Below are positions 16,609 to 24,159 of a DNA stretch of 35,756 nt, piece after piece (position 1 is the first letter of the stretch; every line of letters starts with the position of its first letter). Where the stretch lies: positions 1 to 35,756 of the forward strand of contig DASXNK010000142.1 of the NCBI GenBank assembly GCA_036495095.1, in the 5' to 3' direction. The position numbers and the translations under genes are program-made. The stretch is from Candidatus Dormiibacterota bacterium (GTDB lineage Bacteria; Chloroflexota; Dormibacteria; Aeolococcales; Aeolococcaceae). A model generated the notes under the pieces. That model had not been told where the DNA came from. It was given only the letters and a program-made list of their open reading frames with translations, and did no database searches.

Positions 16609-17688
16609 TCAGATCTCCGGGACGGGGACGCTCCCGCTGAGGATGGTCCCGCCGCCGTCGCTGCATCGTACGACGAGCTCGCCGTCGAGCCGTCCCAGCG
16701 CCTCCTGCAGCGAGGCCAGGGCGGGGTCGAGGGGCTGGTCGGGCGAGGCCGGCCCGTCGTCCTCGACGTCGACCCCGCACCGCCGGGGCGTGTACTGGAG
16801 GGTGACCAGGACCGAGGACGCCTCCGCCCGGGTGGCGACGACGTGCAGCCCCACCCGCACCACCGCGAGCAGCACCATCTCCTGCTCGGCGAGCAGGTCG
16901 TAGGGCTCGCCGATCACCGCGAAGTCGGCGGCGAGGTCGGTGAGGCTGGCGAGGCCCTCGACGTCGACCCCGATGGCGGCGGGCAGCCCCTCGGCGACCG
17001 GCTCGAGGGCGCGGAGCACCTCCTCGAGCCAGGCGGCGGCCTCGGCGGCCTGGGCCTCGATGCTGCGAAGGTCGGCGAGGATGTCGGCGTCGGTGGTGGC
17101 GGACACAGTCTCGCTCGCCTTGTGGGCGGCCTCGCTGATGTCGATCAGCCAGGGGCCGAGGCTGGCGCAGAGGTCGCGGGAGATCCTCCGCCGCTCCTCG
17201 AGCGCGCTGCGCCGGGCGGCGCGGCCGGTGTGCATCGCCGTCCCCAGCACCGGGCCGAGCGCGGCCGCGAACTCGAGCGCGAGCCCGCGGGCACGGTCGC
17301 CGACGTGGCCCGGGGTGCGGTTCATCCCATAGAGGACGCCGATCACCTCGCCGCGGTCCTTGATGGGCACGCCGAGCATGCCGTGGACGCCCTCCTGGCG
17401 CACCAGCCGCTGGATCAGCCGCTCCGAGTCGGGGCCGACAGCGACCCGGAGGCCGTCGCGGATCATCTCGGTGCGCACCCCCCAGCCGCCCCGGGTGACG
17501 AGCGCGTCGGGCGCCTCGCGGATGCTCACCCCGGAGGCGTCGGTGCCGACGAGCTCGCCGAACTCGCGGGCGGCGCGCCGCGCCAGGGTGGTGATGTCGA
17601 GCAGGCCGGTGAGCCGTCGTGATGCCTGGGACAGCCGAACCAGGTCGTCCGCGGCCACCGAGTCCGCGAGCGCGGGACGGCGTCTCAT
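16609..17688 (-). CDS. GAF-domain histidine kinase paralogue lacking catalytic residues (pseudokinase)
   Basis: A 359-residue paralogue of the next gene upstream, alike from the N-terminal LSQASRRLTGLL to the GGELVV-like end. Its GAF domain (about 35-155) has lost about 22 residues where the partner reads DGVGGRVLGSARPVAVADY. The HisKA_3 H-box reads RISRDLCASLG: Cys174 replaces the phospho-acceptor His. The N-box reads LHVVATRA, with Val283 for the essential Asn, and the G1 box is DDGPA, not DDGTG. It should be unable to autophosphorylate by the normal route. It lies 10 bases before the molybdoenzyme gene and 80 after the intact kinase. It may act as a sensor or as a dimer partner of the intact kinase. 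The ATG has no clear ribosome site. Confidence 0.85.
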   Translation of the reverse strand: MRRRPALADSVAADDLVRLSQASRRLTGLLDITTLARRAAREFGELVGTDASGVSIREAPDALVTRGGWGVRTEMIRDGLRVAVGPDSERLIQRLVRQEGVHGMLGVPIKDRGEVIGVLYGMNRTPGHVGDRARGLALEFAAALGPVLGTAMHTGRAARRSALEERRRISRDLCASLGPWLIDISEAAHKASETVSATTDADILADLRSIEAQAAEAAAWLEEVLRALEPVAEGLPAAIGVDVEGLASLTDLAADFAVIGEPYDLLAEQEMVLLAVVRVGLHVVATRAEASSVLVTLQYTPRRCGVDVEDDGPASPDQPLDPALASLQEALGRLDGELVVRCSDGGGTILSGSVPVPEI

Positions 17689-17768
17689 GGGCGCAACGAT
17701 CGCGGCCGCACCGGTGGGCTGGGAATCCCCCGTTGTGAGTCAGGCTTTGCCGGAAAGAGGCGGGGACC

Positions 17769-18944
17769 TCAGGAGGTGCCGGTGGGGAGGCTCGCGTGGA
17801 GGGTCATGCCCCCGTCCTCGTTGGCCCCCAGCACCAGCTCGCCGCCGACCCGGGCGAGCCGCTGGCTCAGCGACGCCAGCCCGTAGTGGCAGCCGTCCCG
17901 GGGCACGTCGGTGACCGTGAAGTCCTCCGGCAGCCCGGTTCCGTCGTCCTGGATGAGCACGTCGGCGCTGTCCACGCCGTAGTGGAGGGTGATCACCACC
18001 GAGCTGGCGTGGGCGTGCTTGCCCACGTTGTGCAGGCCCTCCCGGACCACCGCCACCAGCACCGACTCCTGCTCACCGCTGAGCTCGTACGGCTCGCCGA
18101 TGACCGCGAGGTCGGCGGCGATCCCGGTGAAGTTCGCGAAGCTGCTCACGTCCATCCTGACCACCGCGGGGAGCCCCTCCTCGCTGTTGGCGGGGGCGAG
18201 GGCGCGGAGGATGTCGCGGAGCGAGGACGCCGCCTGCGAGGCCCGGGCCTCGATGCACCTCAGCTCGGTGAGCAGGTCCTCGGCGGCGGCGGGCAGGGCG
18301 TCGCTGGTGCGCCGCACCGCGGTGCCGATGCCGAAGAGCAGCGGGCTGAGGTTGTCGTGGAGGTCGCGCGAGATCCGCTGACGCTCCTCGAGCGCGCTCA
18401 GCCGCGAGGCGCGGCGGGCGTGCATGGCCGCGCCCAGCGCCGGACCCAGCGTGCCGGCGAACTCCACCGCCAGGGTCTGGGCGCGATCGCCGATCTCGCC
18501 GGGCGACCGGTTGGCCGCATAGAGCACGCCGATCACCCGTCCGCGGAAGCAGATCGGCACGCCGAGCATCGCCCGGACGCCCTCGGTGCGCATCGACTCG
18601 ACCAGCCGCGGCGAGATCGAGCTCTCGCAGTTGTAGTCGGCGACCGCCACCGGACGCGCCGAGCCCAGCACCCGCCCGCCGACGCCGTCGCCCATGGGGA
18701 TCTCGAGGCCGTTGCGCACCCGGTCGTTGCGGATGTGCCAGCCGGCCCGGGTCACCACCAGGTTCTGCCCCTCGCGCAGACCCAGCGCGGTGACGTCGGT
18801 GCCCACCAGCGCGCCGAGCTCGCGGGTCGCGCGCCCGGCGATCGTGGAGGCGTTCAGCAGACCGGTGACCCGGCGCGACGCCGCCGAGAGTTTGAGCAGG
18901 TCCGCGACGGCAACACAGGCAGAGCCGTCGTCCCTGGATGGCAT
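17769..18944 (-). CDS. GAF-domain sensor histidine kinase (HisKA_3 / NarL-partner type)
   Basis: A 391-residue soluble kinase. A short helix is followed by a GAF domain (about 35-175, with GVPICFRGRVIGVLYAANRS as the typical GAF strand), a HisKA_3 dimerisation helix with His196 in RISRDLHDNLSP, and an ATPase domain with N-box EGLHNVGKHA (Asn306), G1 DDGTG (333-337) and the G2 GLASL segment. It resembles the C-terminal parts of DevS/DosT and NreB kinases, which sense gases or redox state through GAF or PAS cofactors; the ligand here is not evident. No response regulator is adjacent. Known partners of this class are NarL/LuxR regulators, such as those at 1-390 and 25355-25975. The start ATG has GGAGG nine bases upstream. 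Confidence 0.9.
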   Translation of the reverse strand: MPSRDDGSACVAVADLLKLSAASRRVTGLLNASTIAGRATRELGALVGTDVTALGLREGQNLVVTRAGWHIRNDRVRNGLEIPMGDGVGGRVLGSARPVAVADYNCESSISPRLVESMRTEGVRAMLGVPICFRGRVIGVLYAANRSPGEIGDRAQTLAVEFAGTLGPALGAAMHARRASRLSALEERQRISRDLHDNLSPLLFGIGTAVRRTSDALPAAAEDLLTELRCIEARASQAASSLRDILRALAPANSEEGLPAVVRMDVSSFANFTGIAADLAVIGEPYELSGEQESVLVAVVREGLHNVGKHAHASSVVITLHYGVDSADVLIQDDGTGLPEDFTVTDVPRDGCHYGLASLSQRLARVGGELVLGANEDGGMTLHASLPTGTS

Positions 18945-18977
18945 TGCTCGCCGCCTCCGGGGGATCGGGTTGACAAC

Positions 18978-19000
18978 GGCCAGGGGCCTCGCCCCCGGCC
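18978..19000 (-). repeat. GC-rich hairpin in the leader of the GAF kinase
   Basis: GGCC-A-GGGGC (18978-18987) pairs with GCCCC-C-GGCC (18991-19000) around a 3-base loop, with a single mismatch. It lies in the predicted 5' leader of the kinase gene, downstream of the DUF4349 stop. There is no U-run. It may end readthrough from the DUF4349 gene or act in the leader. Confidence 0.4.
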
Positions 19001-19035
19001 GCGAAGGTCATCCCGCCCCACCTCCACTTCCGCGC

Positions 19036-19065
19036 ATGGTGTGTGCGGCGGGGCCGATATGTCAA
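19036..19065 (-). promoter_or_regulatory. Candidate promoter of the GAF kinase
   Basis: On the minus strand a perfect -35 TTGACA (19065-19060, overlapping the DUF4349 stop) is followed after 18 bases by CACCAT (19041-19036), a weak -10. Transcription would begin near 19028 and give a leader of about 85 bases that includes the hairpin at 18978-19000. Confidence 0.4.
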
Positions 19066-20036
19066 GCCGCAGGCGGCCGAACGTCCGGGAGGCGGCGGAG
19101 CCGGCGGCGCACCACCCACGCGACCACGGCGAGGGCGGCGACCGGCAGGATCGTGACCGCGACCAGCAGGCCCCCGGCGATCAGCTGGAGCGCGTTCCCC
19201 GCGCCGGTGCGCAGCGCGTGGAGCAGGGCGGGCTCGCTCGGGTCGGGCGGGGCGACCGCCGGCCTGGCGTCCTTCTCGGCGAGGCCGATGCTCGCGGTGG
19301 CGAGGTCGACGCGGGCGTTGACGGCATTGAGGGCGCCCTGCTCCTGGTCGACCTCGAGCTGGACCTGGGCGATCTGCTGCTCCAGCGAGGCCACCTCCGC
19401 GATCGAGCCGGTGCGGTCGCGCAGCCGCTCCAGCGCGGTGCGGTGGGCGATCGACGCCGCCAGCCGGGCGCCGAGGTCGACGGTCTCGGCGGTGTGGTCC
19501 TGGCTGCCGTAGTTGAGCGCGGACACGGTGAAGGTGGAGGGCAGGCCTCCGATCAGCTCGCTGAGGTGGGCGGCGGGCACCTTGACGGTGACCGCGCCCG
19601 AGGAGATCCGGCCGGTCGAGTCCGGGGTGGTGGTGGACTCGACGACGAAGCCGCCAAGCCCCGTGGCCCGGTTCACCACCGCGTCGAAGGCGTCGAGGAA
19701 GCCGCCGTGGGGCACGACGTACCGGGCGTTCACGGTGCGCTCGACCCGCCCCTGGGCGGTGCCGAGGTTGGCGGGGAGCGACGCGGGGCCGGGCCCGCTC
19801 GCCGCCGTTCCGGAGCCGGCCGTGGACTTGCCGGCGAGGGCGGCCGAGTCCTGGGCCGCCGAGGCCGGGCCCTGCTGGGGTGCGGGGACGGGGGCGTATG
19901 CGGGGGCCCGGGGGGCGGATCCCTGGGCGTTGGCGAGCCCGGCGGTGCTGGAGCCCGGCGCCGCCGCGTCTCCGCAGGCGGCGGCGAGCAGGGCACAGCA
20001 GGCGAGGAGCAGGCAGCGGATGGTGCGGCCGGGCAT
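19062..20036 (-). CDS. DUF4349-containing lipoprotein with C-terminal membrane helix
   Basis: A 324-residue exported lipoprotein. The signal sequence ends in LAAAC, so Cys21 would be lipidated. A Pro/Ala/Gly-rich linker (22-95) leads to the DUF4349 domain: RTVNARYVVPHGGFLDAFDAVVNRA, the GGFVVESTTTPDS strand, a VTVKVPAAHLSELIGGL unit, and a coiled coil around ASLEQQIAQVQLEVDQEQGALNAV. A transmembrane helix (about 282-308) and a basic tail close the protein. DUF4349 proteins are envelope proteins with no agreed function. The ATG follows AGAGGGGG by about eight bases. It is alone on its transcript as far as spacing shows (111 bases from the gene before, 117 to the gene after). Confidence 0.87.
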   Translation of the reverse strand: MPGRTIRCLLLACCALLAAACGDAAAPGSSTAGLANAQGSAPRAPAYAPVPAPQQGPASAAQDSAALAGKSTAGSGTAASGPGPASLPANLGTAQGRVERTVNARYVVPHGGFLDAFDAVVNRATGLGGFVVESTTTPDSTGRISSGAVTVKVPAAHLSELIGGLPSTFTVSALNYGSQDHTAETVDLGARLAASIAHRTALERLRDRTGSIAEVASLEQQIAQVQLEVDQEQGALNAVNARVDLATASIGLAEKDARPAVAPPDPSEPALLHALRTGAGNALQLIAGGLLVAVTILPVAALAVVAWVVRRRLRRLPDVRPPAA

Positions 20037-20147
20037 GGATGGGTCCCCCTCTGGTCCTTCGGTCGACCATATCGACGCGGCGGGGGGCCCGCGGGTTCCC
20101 GACGTCAGCTGGGGCGGGGGTGCACGGGGTCGGCGTCGCCGACGGGG

Positions 20148-20471
20148 TCAGGCCGCCCTCGCCGCCATCTCATCGCCCATCCGCTGCTGGATGCGCTCCT
20201 GCACGTCGAAGAGCACGTCGAGGACGCGGGCCGGCCGCGGCTGGGTGCCCATGGTGCGGGCGAGGCGGCGGCTGTGGCGGCGCACGAACCGGCGGATCTC
20301 GGTCACCAGCGGCTCGGGCGCGGTGCCGTGGTCGAGCTCGACGAGGTCCTCCATCGCTGCCGCGTAGGCCTCGGCGCGGGTCAGCTCGGCGCGGGCGGCG
20401 ATCCGCTCCTCACGAGCGCGCTCGTCGGCGCGGGCGGCCCGCTCCATCTCCCGGACGGCATCCCTCAGCAT
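20148..20471 (-). CDS. Small charged helical protein, hypothetical
   Basis: A 107-residue protein I do not recognise. It is strongly charged and almost wholly helical by composition. The N-terminal half (MERAARADERAREERIAARAEL) looks like a single alpha helix or coiled coil; the C-terminal half has two amphipathic helices with an Arg-rich turn (RRFVRRHSRRLARTM). There is no signal or membrane segment. The ATG is well supported by GGAGGGAGAGGG. A TTACCA-17-TATAGT promoter lies about 75 bases upstream, which supports a real gene. It is divergent from the IlvG-like gene. Confidence 0.65.
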   Translation of the reverse strand: MLRDAVREMERAARADERAREERIAARAELTRAEAYAAAMEDLVELDHGTAPEPLVTEIRRFVRRHSRRLARTMGTQPRPARVLDVLFDVQERIQQRMGDEMAARAA

Positions 20472-20532
20472 CGGCCCTCTCCCTCCATCTTGTTCCGCGG
20501 CCGGACCCGTTCCCCGGCCGATCGATCAGCGA

Positions 20533-20581
20533 AGTGTGATAGCACAGTGCACACTATAAGCCATAGCGTGACTGATGGTAA
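20533..20581. promoter_or_regulatory. Divergent promoter region with dyad between the small helical protein and IlvG-like genes
   Basis: An AT-rich island in GC-rich surroundings. On the minus strand TTACCA (20581-20576), 17 bases, then TATAGT (20558-20553) forms a good promoter for the gene at 20471. On the plus strand TATAAG (20555-20560) could serve the IlvG-like gene, without a clear -35. The inverted repeat AGTGTG (20533-20538) / CACACT (20550-20555), spacer 11, overlaps both -10 elements, as an operator would. It contains the smaller dyad TGTG-ATAG-CACA. Confidence 0.5.
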
Positions 20582-20652
20582 AGAGGGTCGTCAGGTCGAC
20601 GGCAGCCGCCGGTTCGCATACTCCCGGATGCGGGATCAGCGGGGGAGGAGCC

Positions 20653-22272
20653 ATGGAGGGGCACGGGGGGCATGTCGCCGCCGAGGTGCTGCGGCGGCGC
20701 GGCGTCGACACGGTGTTCACCCTCTCGGGGGGCCACCTGTTTCCGATCTACGACGGCCTGGTCGAGCGCGGCATCCGCCTCGTCGACACCCGCCAGGAGC
20801 AGACCGCGGCGTTCGCCGCCGAGGGCTGGTCGAAGCTGACCCGGCGCCTGGGGGTGGCCATGGTCACCGCCGGCCCGGGAGTCACCAATGCGATGAGCGC
20901 GATCGCCGGCGCCCACCTCGCCGGATCGCCACTGATGGTGCTCGGCGGCCGTGCCCCGGAGGCACGCTGGGGCAGCGGCTCGCTCCAGGAGCTCGACCAC
21001 CTGCCCCTGGTGGCGAGCATCTGCCGGCGGGCCGCCACCGCGACCTCGCCCGCCACCCTCGCCGCCGAGGTCGAGGCCACCGCCGCCGCCGCGCTCACCG
21101 CCCACCGGGGGCCCGCCTTCCTCGACGTGCCCCTCGACGTCCTCCTCTCCACCACCGACCCCGCCCTGCCCGAGCCGGTGGTCGCCGAGCGTCCCGCGCC
21201 CGATCCCGACGCCGTCGCCAGGGTGGCCGACCTCCTCCTCGCCGCCGAGCGGCCGGTGCTCATCGCCGGCTCCGACCTCTACTGGGACGGCGGCGAGGCG
21301 GCGCTGGTGCGCTGCGCCGAGGCGCTGGGCCTGCCCGTCTTCACCAGCGGGCTGGCTCGCGGGACCATCCCCGGTGACCACCCCCTCGCCCTCGCCCGCT
21401 GCCGCGGCCGCGCCCTCGCCGAGGCCGACCTCGTGGTCGCCGCGGGCGTGCCCCTCGACTTCCGGCTGAGGTTCGGCGAGCTGGGGGCGGCGAGGGTGGT
21501 CCACCTCTGCGACAGCCCCGGGCAGGTGGCCCGGCACGTGACCCCGGCGGCGTCGGCAGCGGGCGACCTCGGCGCCATCCTCGACCTGGTGGTGGCCGCC
21601 GCCGAGCGCCGCGGGGCGCGGCCCTGCCGCACCGGCTGGCTGGGACGGCTCGGCGACGAGGAGGCGGCACTGCGGGCGCGCGAGACCGCCGAGCTGGAGG
21701 CGGAGGCCTCGCCGATCCGCCCCGGACGCATCTACGGCGAGCTGCGCCGCCGCCTCGACCGCGACGCCGTGGTCATCGGCGACGGCGGCGACTTCGTCTC
21801 CTACGCCGGCCGGCTGCTCGACACCTTCCAGCCCGGCTGCTTCCTCGACCCCGGGCCCTACGGGTGCCTCGGCACCGGCGCCGGCTACGCGATCGCGGCG
21901 CGGCTCGCCCACCCCGACCGCCAGGTCGTGCTGCTCCTCGGCGACGGCGCCGCCGGCTTCTCGCTGCTCGACGTCGACACCCTGGTGCGGTTCAACCTCC
22001 CTGTTGTGGTCATCGTGGGCAACAACAACGGATGGGGCCTGGAGAGGTCGGCGATGCAGCAGTGGTTCGGCTACCACGTCGCCGCCGAGCTGCGCCCCGG
22101 CACCCGCTACGACGAGGTGGTGCACGCCCTCGGCGGCCACGGCGAGCTGGTCACCGAGAGCGCCTGCATCGGCCCGGCGATCGACCGCGCATTCGCCGCC
22201 GGCGTGCCCGCTCTGGTCAACGTGCTCACCGATCCTGACGACGTGTACCCGCGGCGCACCGCGCTCGGATAG
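20653..22272 (+). CDS. ilvG: Thiamine-diphosphate enzyme, IlvG/acetolactate synthase-like
   Basis: A 539-residue thiamine diphosphate enzyme of the acetolactate synthase family. The catalytic Glu49 lies in DTRQEQTAAFAAEGW, the central domain spans about 190-330, and the cofactor motif starts at GDGAAGF (430) and ends at NNN (457-459). GDGGDFVSYAGR, PYGCLGTGAGYA and ELRPGTRYDEVV closely recall the mycobacterial IlvG group, whose true reaction is less sure than IlvB; oxalyl-CoA decarboxylase-like or lyase activity is possible. No small regulatory subunit (IlvN) is present. The ATG at 20653 has GGGGGAGGAG just before it; a start further upstream would run into the promoter. It would act in the cytoplasm on pyruvate or another 2-keto acid. 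Confidence 0.85.
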   Translation: MEGHGGHVAAEVLRRRGVDTVFTLSGGHLFPIYDGLVERGIRLVDTRQEQTAAFAAEGWSKLTRRLGVAMVTAGPGVTNAMSAIAGAHLAGSPLMVLGGRAPEARWGSGSLQELDHLPLVASICRRAATATSPATLAAEVEATAAAALTAHRGPAFLDVPLDVLLSTTDPALPEPVVAERPAPDPDAVARVADLLLAAERPVLIAGSDLYWDGGEAALVRCAEALGLPVFTSGLARGTIPGDHPLALARCRGRALAEADLVVAAGVPLDFRLRFGELGAARVVHLCDSPGQVARHVTPAASAAGDLGAILDLVVAAAERRGARPCRTGWLGRLGDEEAALRARETAELEAEASPIRPGRIYGELRRRLDRDAVVIGDGGDFVSYAGRLLDTFQPGCFLDPGPYGCLGTGAGYAIAARLAHPDRQVVLLLGDGAAGFSLLDVDTLVRFNLPVVVIVGNNNGWGLERSAMQQWFGYHVAAELRPGTRYDEVVHALGGHGELVTESACIGPAIDRAFAAGVPALVNVLTDPDDVYPRRTALG

Positions 22273-22301
22273 TCAGAACGGCGGGTCCGCGGGTTCTTCA
22301 G

Positions 22302-22317
22302 CGTCCCGAAAGGGGCG
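22302..22317 (+). terminator. GAAA-tetraloop hairpin after the IlvG-like gene
   Basis: CGTCCC and GGGGCG (one T-G pair) form a 6-bp stem closed by a stable GAAA loop, 30 bases after the stop. Only a short TCATC follows, so termination strength is uncertain. Confidence 0.35.
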
Positions 22318-22395
22318 TCATCGCATACTGAGGCGCGGGCAGAACGTGTCCAACACCGCGACGACGCCTGATGTCCTGAAAGGGAGAACCGCCTC

Positions 22396-22812
22396 ATGCG
22401 CTCCGAGATGTTGATGACCGAGAACCGGCCCCGGGAGGCCGCAACCGGCGACCACCGCCTCACCGCACGTGCGGTCGCCGTGGTCGCGCTCGGTGCGGTT
22501 GCCTTGATCCATCTGATCGACGCGCCGAGTAAGTTCCAGGAGACGCCATATGTGGGAGCGCTGTACGTCGCGCTGATGGCGGGTGCCCTGCTCGCCGCCG
22601 CGATCCTCCTCCGCCGCGATGACCGTCGAACCTGGGCGGCGGTCGTGGCGCTCAACGGCGGCGCGATCGTCGCCTATGCGCTCTCCCGGACCACCGGCCT
22701 GCCCCTGTCGAGCGGCGACATCGGCCACTGGGGCGAACCGCTGGGCATGGCCGCCCTCTTCGTCGAGGGGGTGCTGGTCGTCCTCGCCGCGAGCAGCCTC
22801 AACGAGGTCTGA
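22396..22812 (+). CDS. Small four-helix membrane protein, hypothetical
   Basis: A 138-residue protein with a polar head of about 22 residues and four predicted membrane helices: around 24-41, 52-72, 78-96 and 113-133. Short polar loops between them include IDAPSKFQETPY and SGDIGHWGEP. I do not recognise a named family, though small membrane proteins of this design are common in high-GC Gram-positive-type genomes. The ATG follows AAAGGGAGAA by about eight bases. It is 123 bases after the IlvG-like gene and converges on the thioredoxin reductase gene. Confidence 0.7.
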   Translation: MRSEMLMTENRPREAATGDHRLTARAVAVVALGAVALIHLIDAPSKFQETPYVGALYVALMAGALLAAAILLRRDDRRTWAAVVALNGGAIVAYALSRTTGLPLSSGDIGHWGEPLGMAALFVEGVLVVLAASSLNEV

Positions 22813-22846
22813 GCGCGACGTCGAGGACGGAGCAGCCCGAGCGAAC

Positions 22847-24064
22847 TCAGGCTTCGACCAGCTCCGGCGAGGGCGTCATCAGGTGGTGGTGCTCTGCGAG
22901 GTACTCGCGGAGGGCGATCAGGGCGGCGATGCCGTCGCCGACGGCGGAGCCGAGCTGCTTGGTCGAGCCCTGGCGGGCGTCGCCGGCGGCGAAGATGCCG
23001 CCCTGGCTGGTGCGGAAGCGGCCGTCGGTGCGGATGAAGCCGCGCTCGTCGAGGTCGACGAGGCCGCGCAGGAAGCCGGTGTTGGGGTCGAGCCCGATGA
23101 AGACGAAGGCGGCGGCGGGCTGGAGCACGGTCTCGTCCCCGCTGGCCCGGTCGCGGATCACCACCTCGGAGAGCCGGTGGTCGCCGCGCAGCTCCTTCAC
23201 CTCGCTCCCGAGGTGGACGGCGAAGCGTGGATCGTCGGTCACCCGGTCGACCAGCAGCCGTGAGGCGGTGAGCTCGGGCTCGCGCTGGACGATGTGGACC
23301 TTCTTCGTGAACTGGGTGAGGAACACCCCCTCCTCGAGCGCGGAGTTACCCCCGCCGACCACCACCAGCTCGTCGCTGCCGCGGTAGAAGGGGCCGTCGC
23401 AGGTGGCGCAGAAATGGACGCCGGCGCCGATCAGGTCGTCCTCGCCGGGGACACCGAGGCGGCGGTAGGTCGATCCCGGGGCGGCGAGCACGGCGTGGGC
23501 GGCGATCCGCTGCCCCGAGCCCAGCCGGAGGCAGAGGTCGTCGCCGTCGCGGTCGATCGCCTCGACACCGACCGCGGAGAGCAGCTCGACCCCGTAGCGG
23601 CGGGCCTGGGCGATGAAGCGGTCGGCGAGCTCGCCCCCGCCCACGCCCTCGGGGAAGCCGGGATAGTTGTCGATGCGCTCGGTCACCCCGGCCTGGCCGC
23701 CGAGGGCGCTGCGATCGACGACGATCGCGTCGATGCCCTCGCGGGCGGCGTAGATCGCCGCCGCCAGGCCGGCCGGGCCGCCGCCGACGATGGCCAGGTC
23801 GTAGAAGGGACGCTGGGCCTCGAGGGTCAGCCCCAGCCGCCCGGCCAGCTCCTCGTTGGAGGGGTCGATGAGGGGATCGCCGTCCCTGAACACGACCGTG
23901 GGGATGGTGCGGCCGCCCTTCTGCAGCTCCTCGACGATCCGCAGCCCCTCGGCGTCCTGGTCGATGTCGACCCAGTCGTAGGCGACCCGCTGCTCGCCGA
24001 GGAACTTCTTCGCACGCCGGCAGTCGGGGCACCACGGCGCCCCGTAGACGGTCACCTCGGCCAT
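22847..24064 (-). CDS. trxB: Glutaredoxin-thioredoxin reductase fusion flavoprotein
   Basis: A 405-residue fusion. Residues 1-80 form a glutaredoxin/NrdH-like domain with a CPDC redox pair (Cys12, Cys15) and the cis-Pro loop TIPTVVF. Residues 88-400 form a low-molecular-weight thioredoxin reductase: FAD site GGGPAG (94-99), redox pair CATC (Cys219, Cys222), the second nucleotide site VVGGGNSA (236-243), and C-terminal GIFAAGDAR. The attached domain probably acts as a built-in electron acceptor, carrying electrons from NADPH to disulphide substrates. The ATG at 24064 has GGAGG six bases upstream. It is a single-gene unit by spacing, 95 bases after the Fic gene. Confidence 0.93.
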   Translation of the reverse strand: MAEVTVYGAPWCPDCRRAKKFLGEQRVAYDWVDIDQDAEGLRIVEELQKGGRTIPTVVFRDGDPLIDPSNEELAGRLGLTLEAQRPFYDLAIVGGGPAGLAAAIYAAREGIDAIVVDRSALGGQAGVTERIDNYPGFPEGVGGGELADRFIAQARRYGVELLSAVGVEAIDRDGDDLCLRLGSGQRIAAHAVLAAPGSTYRRLGVPGEDDLIGAGVHFCATCDGPFYRGSDELVVVGGGNSALEEGVFLTQFTKKVHIVQREPELTASRLLVDRVTDDPRFAVHLGSEVKELRGDHRLSEVVIRDRASGDETVLQPAAAFVFIGLDPNTGFLRGLVDLDERGFIRTDGRFRTSQGGIFAAGDARQGSTKQLGSAVGDGIAALIALREYLAEHHHLMTPSPELVEA

Positions 24065-24159
24065 GTCGAGCCTCCAGGGGTGGGGTCGGGATTCGTCCTG
24101 GCCTCATGGTGCCGCGGCGGCGTGTCGATGGGGTGACACGGCGGCCCCTCCCCCACAAC

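Noticed and set aside
20535-20546. CRP/FNR-type binding site (TGTG-ATAG-CACA)
   Set aside because: The half-sites lack the TGTGA-N6-TCACA spacing; kept only as a general dyad.
17796-21377. 1193-codon plus-strand open frame
   Set aside because: It runs antisense through the GAF kinase and DUF4349 genes and out of frame through the IlvG-like gene; no domain seen.
22809-22850. CTGAG/CTCAG pairing as a two-way terminator between the convergent membrane protein and thioredoxin reductase genes
   Set aside because: The pairing comes from two TGA stop codons and their flanks, with a long unstructured loop.
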